Positions 59,179-64,000 of a stretch of DNA of 64,000 nt are shown here, in pieces. Every line of letters starts with the position of its first letter. The stretch's first letter is position 1. Position numbers and translations under genes: made by a program. The notes beneath the pieces were generated by a model. That model was not told the DNA's origin and searched no databases. It worked only from the letters and a program-made list of their open reading frames with translations. The stretch comes from Arthrobacter sp. PAMC25564 (GTDB lineage: Bacteria; Actinomycetota; Actinomycetes; Actinomycetales; Micrococcaceae). The stretch lies in contig NZ_CP039290.1 in the NCBI RefSeq assembly GCF_004798705.1, positions 3,844,001 to 3,908,000 of the forward strand, read 5' to 3'.

Positions 59179-60297
59179 TTATTTGCCCCAGCAGATCTGA
59201 GAAGCGGCCGTGGTGTCGATGCTATCCAGCCCGGCAACTGCCTTGTCAGTGACCAGTGCGGAGCCGGTGTTGAAGAAGTCCAGGCCCGCTGAGACCGACG
59301 GCTTCTTGCCCGACGTGGCCAGGTCGTGGATGGCTTGGACGCCAAGCTGGGCCATCTTGACGGGGTACTGCTGGGCGGTGGCGCCGATGATTCCGGACTT
59401 GACGTTGTTCACGCCGGTGCAGCCACCGTCGATGGAGACGACCAGCACGCCCTTTTCTTTGCCCGCAGCCTTCAGTGCCTCATAGGCGCCCGCAGCGGCC
59501 GGTTCGTTGATGGTGTAGACGACGTTGATGTTGGGGTTCTTCGACAGCAGGGTTTCCATCGCGGTCCGGCCGCCGTCCTCGGCGCCCTGGGAGGCCTGGC
59601 TGCCGACGATCTCGTAGTCCCCGCCCTTACCGCCCGTGTACTTGCCGGTCTTGGCCTCGTCACCGTTCTTCGTTTTGTCGGCGGTGTCGATGCCCATTCC
59701 GGTCAGGAATCCCTGATCACGGTTGTAGTCAACCGAAACGACCTTGTCGCTGAACAGATCAACCAAGGCAATAGTGGCCTTCTTGCCATCCAGCTGCGCC
59801 GCGGTCCACTGCCCGATCTGTTTGCCGGCCGCGAAGTTGTCGGTCGCGAAGGTGATGTCCACTGCGCTGGCCGGGTCCGGCGGGGTGTCCAGGGCGATCA
59901 CGTACAAGCCTGCGTCGCGGGCCTTCTTGATCGCGTCGACGACGGCGGGCCCGTTCGGGGTGATGAGGATGCCCTTGTCGCCCTTGGAGATGGCATTCTC
60001 GATCGCCTGGATCTGGGTGTCTTCGTCGCCGTCGGACTTGCCGGCAGCCAGCTTCAGATCAATATTGCCCCCCTCGGCTGCTTTTTTCGCGCCGTCTTCC
60101 ATTGCTACGAAGTACGGGTTGGACGTGGTCTTTACGATCAGCGAAACGCCGATCTTTGCGTCAGTGGCGCCTCCGCTGGCAGACGTCCCGGTGGAACTGC
60201 CGCCACAGGCAGTAAGACTGAGCGCTCCCAAGGTCAGCACTGCTCCTGCAGCGAACAGGCGGGTGGTTGTCGAACGAGGCGCTGTGGAACTCAACAT
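59179..60297 (-). CDS. Sugar ABC transporter substrate-binding lipoprotein (FrcB-like)
   Basis: 372 residues. A lipoprotein signal (LFAAGAVLTLGALSLTAC, lipid-carrying Cys31) is followed by a Ser/Gly linker and a periplasmic-binding fold of the ribose/fructose class: KIGVSLIVKTTSNPYFVAMEDGAKKAA, GILITPNGPAVVDAIKKARDAG, FATDNFAAGKQIGQW, VYTINEPAAAGAYEALK. The linked fructokinase-like gene suggests fructose as ligand. AGGAG precedes the ATG. It is the first gene of the operon. Confidence 0.93.
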   Translation of the reverse strand: MLSSTAPRSTTTRLFAAGAVLTLGALSLTACGGSSTGTSASGGATDAKIGVSLIVKTTSNPYFVAMEDGAKKAAEGGNIDLKLAAGKSDGDEDTQIQAIENAISKGDKGILITPNGPAVVDAIKKARDAGLYVIALDTPPDPASAVDITFATDNFAAGKQIGQWTAAQLDGKKATIALVDLFSDKVVSVDYNRDQGFLTGMGIDTADKTKNGDEAKTGKYTGGKGGDYEIVGSQASQGAEDGGRTAMETLLSKNPNINVVYTINEPAAAGAYEALKAAGKEKGVLVVSIDGGCTGVNNVKSGIIGATAQQYPVKMAQLGVQAIHDLATSGKKPSVSAGLDFFNTGSALVTDKAVAGLDSIDTTAASQICWGK

Positions 60298-60332
60298 TGA
60301 ATCTCCTGGTGTTTGAGGCCCTCACTGGCCTC

Positions 60333-60422
60333 GACAACGATGTCATGTACGATGTAAGCAGCATCACACCGGAGAGTCAATAGATGCAACTTAGAAGGAG
60401 CGATTTTCTTGACAACGATGTC
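60333..60422. promoter_or_regulatory. Paired LacI operator candidates between the ABC operon and its regulator
   Basis: GACAACGATGTC occurs at 60333-60344 and again at 60411-60422, where it overlaps the TTG start of the LacI gene. The 12-mer is a near-palindrome GACAwCGwTGTC with the central CG typical of LacI-family operators. The copies are 78 bases apart, which would allow looping and control of both directions. Confidence 0.7.
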
Positions 60423-61461
60423 CGATCGTAGCCAGCCGGCCCTTTCCGCCAGTCGTCCGACGATGCGCCACGTGGCTGCCCTTGCCGGCGTCGGAATTAA
60501 GACCGTCTCCCGGGTGATCAATGACGAACCCGGCGTGTCGGAGGCCACCCGGGAAAAGGTGCTCAGCGCTTCCCGGCAACTCAACTACCAGCTGGACATG
60601 GCGGCCGGCAGCCTGCGCCGCGCGGGCAGAAGGACGCTCTCCGTCGGGCTCCTGCTCCCAAGTGTCTCCAACCCCTTCAGCGGCGAGATCAACCGGGCAA
60701 TTGAAGATGCGCTGGGGGCCAGGGGAATAGCGGTTTTTGCCGCGAGTCTCGATGACGACCCCCGGCGGGAGCAGGCCATTGTTACAGCGTTTCTTGGCCG
60801 GCGCGTCGACGGGCTCATCCTCACACCGATCGCCCGAAGCCAGGCGTACGTAATCCCGGAGCATTCCCGTGATCTGCCCCTGGTCTTCATCGACCGTGAA
60901 CCGGTAGGGCTGGAAGCAGATGCCGTCGTAACCGATAACGCCGCCGGCGCCGCCAAGGCGGCCGCACACCTGATCAGCCACGGCCACACCAGACTCGCCT
61001 ATCTCGGGGACCGCACAGACATCCAGACCGCAAGGGAACGCCGGCGGGGGTTCATGGAGGAGATCGGTCGGTACGGAATTCCCACCTCGACGGTTCCCGT
61101 CCGTGAAAACCTTCACGACGAGGAATCAGCGAGGCTGGCCACGCTGGAACTTTTCACTGCGGGGGAACCACCGACGGCGATCTTCTCCAGCCAGAACCTC
61201 GTCACGTTCGGCGCCATGCGTGCCCTGAGAGAGCTCGGGCTAAGCAAACAGGTGGCCTTGATCGGGTTCGATGACTTCACGCTTGCCGACATGATGGATC
61301 CCGGCGTAACGGTCATCGCCCAGCACCCCGAGCGAATCGGGAAGCTGGCAGCAGAGCGGCTGCTGGCCAGGATTGACGGCGACCAACAGCCTGCGCATAC
61401 CTATGTTGTCCCGTCCGAGCTGATACAAAGAGGCACCGGGGAACTCCGCCCTCCGACCTGA
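60409..61461 (+). CDS. LacI-family transcriptional regulator of the sugar ABC operon
   Basis: 350 residues. The helix-turn-helix is MRHVAALAGVGIKTVSRVIND (19-39), and the periplasmic-binding-like effector domain starts SVGLLLPSVSNPFSGEINRAIED. The start is TTG at 60409, with AAGGAG eight bases upstream; ATG 60418 is too far from it. It is divergent from the binding-protein gene and should repress the operon until the sugar or its phosphate binds. Confidence 0.93.
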   Translation: MTTMSDRSQPALSASRPTMRHVAALAGVGIKTVSRVINDEPGVSEATREKVLSASRQLNYQLDMAAGSLRRAGRRTLSVGLLLPSVSNPFSGEINRAIEDALGARGIAVFAASLDDDPRREQAIVTAFLGRRVDGLILTPIARSQAYVIPEHSRDLPLVFIDREPVGLEADAVVTDNAAGAAKAAAHLISHGHTRLAYLGDRTDIQTARERRRGFMEEIGRYGIPTSTVPVRENLHDEESARLATLELFTAGEPPTAIFSSQNLVTFGAMRALRELGLSKQVALIGFDDFTLADMMDPGVTVIAQHPERIGKLAAERLLARIDGDQQPAHTYVVPSELIQRGTGELRPPT

Positions 61462-61512
61462 CGCCGGGAAACTTTCCGAACAGCCGCCAAACACCTTTAC
61501 CTGAAAGGGATC

Positions 61513-61809
61513 ATGATGACCAAGACCCTCTACGCCGAGTTCACCGTCAAACCCGGTAGCGAAGCCCGGGTCGCGGAGATGATGCTCGAATTGACCCGGC
61601 ACGTCCGCCAGGAACAGGGCAATGAGCTCTTCCTTCCCTATACACGGGAAGAAAATCCGCGGGAGTACTTTGTTTTCGAGGTCTACCGTGACGAAGCCGC
61701 ATTCCAGGAACACATCCGCGCCGATTACGGAGCCAGGTTCAACGAGGAGCTGGCCCGCCACATTGAAGGCGACGCCTCGGCGCTGACCTGGCTCCTGCCG
61801 GTGGAATAG
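61513..61809 (+). CDS. Antibiotic-biosynthesis-monooxygenase (ABM) domain protein
   Basis: A 98-residue dimeric alpha-beta barrel protein: MTKTLYAEFTVKPGSEARVAEMMLELTRHVRQEQG, then REYFVFEVYRDEAAFQEHIRA, with the His of EHIRADYG. Related to YgiN/LsrG quinol monooxygenases and to mutarotase-like proteins. AAAGGGA precedes the ATG. It follows the LacI gene by about 50 bases and may be part of the sugar locus. Confidence 0.85.
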   Translation: MMTKTLYAEFTVKPGSEARVAEMMLELTRHVRQEQGNELFLPYTREENPREYFVFEVYRDEAAFQEHIRADYGARFNEELARHIEGDASALTWLLPVE

Positions 61810-62392
61810 CCTGCCGCCACATCTCCTCCAACCCCCGTTCACGGGAGCTGCGTCATGGCTCCCGTCGAGGGGTCCGAACGGAACCGTGCACCGAAAATAG
61901 CCCTTCCAAGCTGTCCGTTGGCGGGGAACTTTCTGTTGCCCGTCATTCGCTTCACCGGCCTCACCAGATTGGCCGTTCGTTCACATACTTGAGTCGCCAA
62001 CAAACCGTTGACTTGTCTGATGGACATCATTTAGCGTCCATCGCACTGACAACGTTGTCTATCCGCGACACGCGCAACGAAGGGCGAAACAAGTAGATGA
62101 AGCGGTAGTTTTCTGGACGCCCATCGATGACACCTTCATCAATCGAGCGGATGCGGCAGGGGACATGAGCCTGCTGCTTCCGCATCAGACTGGACTGTGG
62201 CTCGTCCTCCACGCGCTGACCTTCGCTGCCTTCCTCATATCCGTGTTCGCGTTCGTCACAATGTGGAAATCGCGGCCGGAGCGCGCAATCGTCCAGAGCG
62301 GCCGCCGGCCGGGAGCCGGCGTTTGGAATAAACGCAGAATAACGAAAAGTCATACCAATGGATAAGTGAATAAACATTGGTAAACGCGATCC
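61810..62392. other. 583-base region without a clear gene
   Basis: A minus-strand frame (62455-62027) ends in a protein-like stretch (IDGRPENYRFIYLFRPSLRV) but begins as an antisense shadow of the Fic gene, so it may be a gene remnant. A perfect palindrome GACAACGTTGTC, like the LacI sites, lies at 62048-62059, and a 7-bp inverted repeat (GATGGAC / GTCCATC) at 62019-62042. Nothing else is supported. Confidence 0.5.
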
Positions 62393-63583
62393 ATGTCCAC
62401 GTTTGAGGAGAAGTCGCCCCGGCCGTCGCTTGGCCATGAAGAACGGCCCTGGCACAGCGTCCAGGACGAGTATGGCTCACGAACGCAGAAGCGTCTGGCC
62501 GCGGGTCCGTACTTGGCGACGGTCCCCGCATTCATCGCCGATCAGACAATCTCGCTCGGTAGCGAGCTGCACGCGCTAACTGAAGAGGCCGCGAGCGAGC
62601 TGGCCCGCTTCGATGCGGAAGTAGGTCAAATCGCGGCACCATTCGCGTCCATTCTCCTGCGCACCGAGAGCGCCTCCAGCTCGGAAATCGAGAACCTCAC
62701 GAGCGGCGCACGGCAGATCGCCTTGGCGGAGCTCGGTGAGCACGCCTCGAAGAATGCGCAGCTCATCGTCGGCAACGTCCGAGCCATGCAAGCAGCTCTT
62801 TCCCTGTCCGAGTCCATCGACGGCCACGCCATCCTGGAAATGCACCGCGCACTGCTCGAGCAAAGCAATCCCGAAATCGTCGGCCATTGGCGTGACCAGC
62901 AGGTCTGGATCGGTGGCGGGAGCCTCGGACCGCACACCGCACAGTTTGTCCCTCCCCATCAGGACCGGGTCCCCGCGCTCATGGACGATCTCTTCGCCTT
63001 CGCCAATCGCGTCGACCTTCCCGTGCTCGTTCACACCGCGATCGCTCACGCCCAATTCGAAACAATCCACCCGTTCCCCGATGGCAACGGAAGGGTCGGT
63101 CGCGCCCTCATCCAGTCGATGCTGCGCGGAGGACAGCTCACCCGAAACGTTGCCGTTCCTGTCTCCGCAGGCTTGCTCCACAACACCAGCCAATACTTTG
63201 AATCCCTGGGTGCGTACCGGTCCGGAGACATCGCCCCGATTGTTCGTTCAATCGCCGAGGCATCCTTCGCGGCGGTGCACAACGGCCGTATCCTCGTCGA
63301 TGACCTGGAGATCGTGCAGGTCGAATGGCGCGGGCGCATCAGCGCGAGACGAGACTCGGCAGCCCACCGGCTCGTGGACGTTCTCCTTCGCCAACCCGTG
63401 ATTGGCGCAGCCGCAGCTCAGCTTGGCATATCGACCGTCAACGCTCAGGTCGCTATCGACCGCCTCGTTGACGCCAACATTCTGACCCAAATCACAGACG
63501 GACGACGAAACCGAATTTGGCTAGCGAAGGACGTCGTTCAGGTCCTTGACGAGTTCGCCGCCCGAGCGAAGCGGCGCCGATAG
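62393..63583 (+). CDS. Fic-domain protein with N-terminal inhibitory motif
   Basis: A 396-residue class II-type Fic enzyme. The active-site motif HPFPDGNGRVGR (226-237) is complete, so AMP transfer (or similar) to a protein is likely. The inhibitory helix motif SSEIEN (96-101), matching (S/T)xxxE(G/N), lies N-terminal and would keep it self-inhibited. A C-terminal winged-helix region (VDVLLRQPVIGAAAAQLGISTVNAQVAIDRLV) suggests DNA binding. Its first bases have lower GC than the core genes, and it may be acquired. Confidence 0.93.
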   Translation: MSTFEEKSPRPSLGHEERPWHSVQDEYGSRTQKRLAAGPYLATVPAFIADQTISLGSELHALTEEAASELARFDAEVGQIAAPFASILLRTESASSSEIENLTSGARQIALAELGEHASKNAQLIVGNVRAMQAALSLSESIDGHAILEMHRALLEQSNPEIVGHWRDQQVWIGGGSLGPHTAQFVPPHQDRVPALMDDLFAFANRVDLPVLVHTAIAHAQFETIHPFPDGNGRVGRALIQSMLRGGQLTRNVAVPVSAGLLHNTSQYFESLGAYRSGDIAPIVRSIAEASFAAVHNGRILVDDLEIVQVEWRGRISARRDSAAHRLVDVLLRQPVIGAAAAQLGISTVNAQVAIDRLVDANILTQITDGRRNRIWLAKDVVQVLDEFAARAKRRR

Positions 63584-63685
63584 CCGGACGGTGAACGGAC
63601 GCACTCTGAGCCGACCGATCCCTGCCCGATTTGGAGTCCAGCTCCTGCCCGTAACGGAACGCTCAGCGGGACGCGGCAGAATATT

Positions 63686-63919
63686 TCAACCGGCAGTCGG
63701 TTCCTCGTCGTTGGCGACAGCCTCGATCCAATCCACAGCCTCGTCGGAAAGCTGGGGACCGTCTGCTGATTCGCCAGCCCACCACTCAGAATCCGTCGTG
63801 CCGCCCGTAACCGCCATGATGCCGGCGATTACATTCGGTGGCAGCGGCTCGCCGTTGTGCTCAATGAGCCAGTCGCGAGTTTCCGCATCGGCCAGAGGCC
63901 ACCACTCTTGGATGTTCAT
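63686..63919 (-). CDS. Small acidic hypothetical protein
   Basis: 77 residues, Trp- and Asp/Glu-rich: MNIQEWWPLADAETRDWLIEHNGEPLPPNV and EWWAGESADGPQLSDEAVDWIEAV. The composition and layout look like a real soluble protein, but I do not recognise it. An in-frame GTG at 63988 would add 23 residues; no Shine-Dalgarno decides. It is convergent with the Fic gene. The window ends 81 bases beyond. Confidence 0.6.
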   Translation of the reverse strand: MNIQEWWPLADAETRDWLIEHNGEPLPPNVIAGIMAVTGGTTDSEWWAGESADGPQLSDEAVDWIEAVANDEEPTAG

Positions 63920-64000
63920 CAACGCAGTATTGCACTGACGAAGTCGTGCGTACGCATTCCGCCGTGGGACGAACTCCGGCGGAGGCACCGCCTAACGGGC

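Noticed and set aside
62027..62455. 142-residue minus-strand frame upstream of the Fic gene
   Set aside because: Its N-terminal half is antisense to the Fic start and low quality; only the last 40 residues look coding.

Overview
This 64 kb window is chromosomal DNA from a high-GC Gram-positive actinobacterium. It is most likely an Arthrobacter or Pseudarthrobacter relative (Micrococcaceae). The evidence is monomeric NADP isocitrate dehydrogenase, DUF6350-purN-purH gene content, a 16S-23S spacer without tRNA genes, BTAD and AcoR-like regulators, and frequent GTG/TTG starts. Genus is inferred from gene content and style, not from a database match.

Layout. 1-9.1 kb: core metabolism on the minus strand (icd cut by the window edge, purH, purN, DUF6350 membrane protein). 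An MFS transporter and a DUF559 endonuclease-like gene bracketed by near-identical 66-bp palindromes lie between purN and purH. 9.2-18.4 kb: DUF4383 protein, a PUA/EVE-like-HNH nuclease, a PaaK-like adenylating enzyme, an SPFH/NfeD pair, a GT4 glycosyltransferase coupled to UDP-glucose dehydrogenase, an NTF2-like protein, and an SDR broken by a 1-bp frameshift. 18.5-24.1 kb: a complete rrn operon on the minus strand (16S-23S-5S) with two promoter candidates, a 23S processing stem and a terminator hairpin. 24.7-29 kb: small membrane proteins, a BTAD/TPR regulator, a cold-shock protein, an AraC-type regulator and a VOC protein.

29.0-36.6 kb: an antitoxin/PIN-toxin pair followed by a complete type I Wadjet operon (jetABCD, 4-8 bp overlaps), the SMC-family anti-plasmid system. 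36.6-42.3 kb: an orphan 42-aa peptide gene, a TDT transporter, and a butanediol-dehydrogenase-like ADH plus flavin monooxygenase operon divergent from a GAF regulator. 42.4-56 kb is an accessory defence island. It holds a membrane-anchored HNH protein, a PLD-helicase-DUF3427 protein, a Hachiman pair (hamA/hamB, with hamB apparently starting at ATT), and an NrtR-like regulator divergent from an ARPP-1, ADP-ribosylglycohydrolase-phosphatase and NERD-helicase gene row. It ends in a twice-deleted AAA/DUF4143 pseudogene.

56.2-61.8 kb: a sugar ABC transporter operon (binding protein, permease, ATPase, PfkB kinase) divergent from a LacI regulator, with matching near-palindromic operator candidates, then a small monooxygenase. 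62.4-64 kb: a Fic-domain protein and a small acidic protein at the right edge.

The most notable points are the paired Wadjet and Hachiman systems with other nuclease/helicase genes, the ADP-ribose-linked gene row next to a NERD helicase, the DUF559 gene whose stop codon lies inside a flanking palindrome, and the ATT start of hamB.
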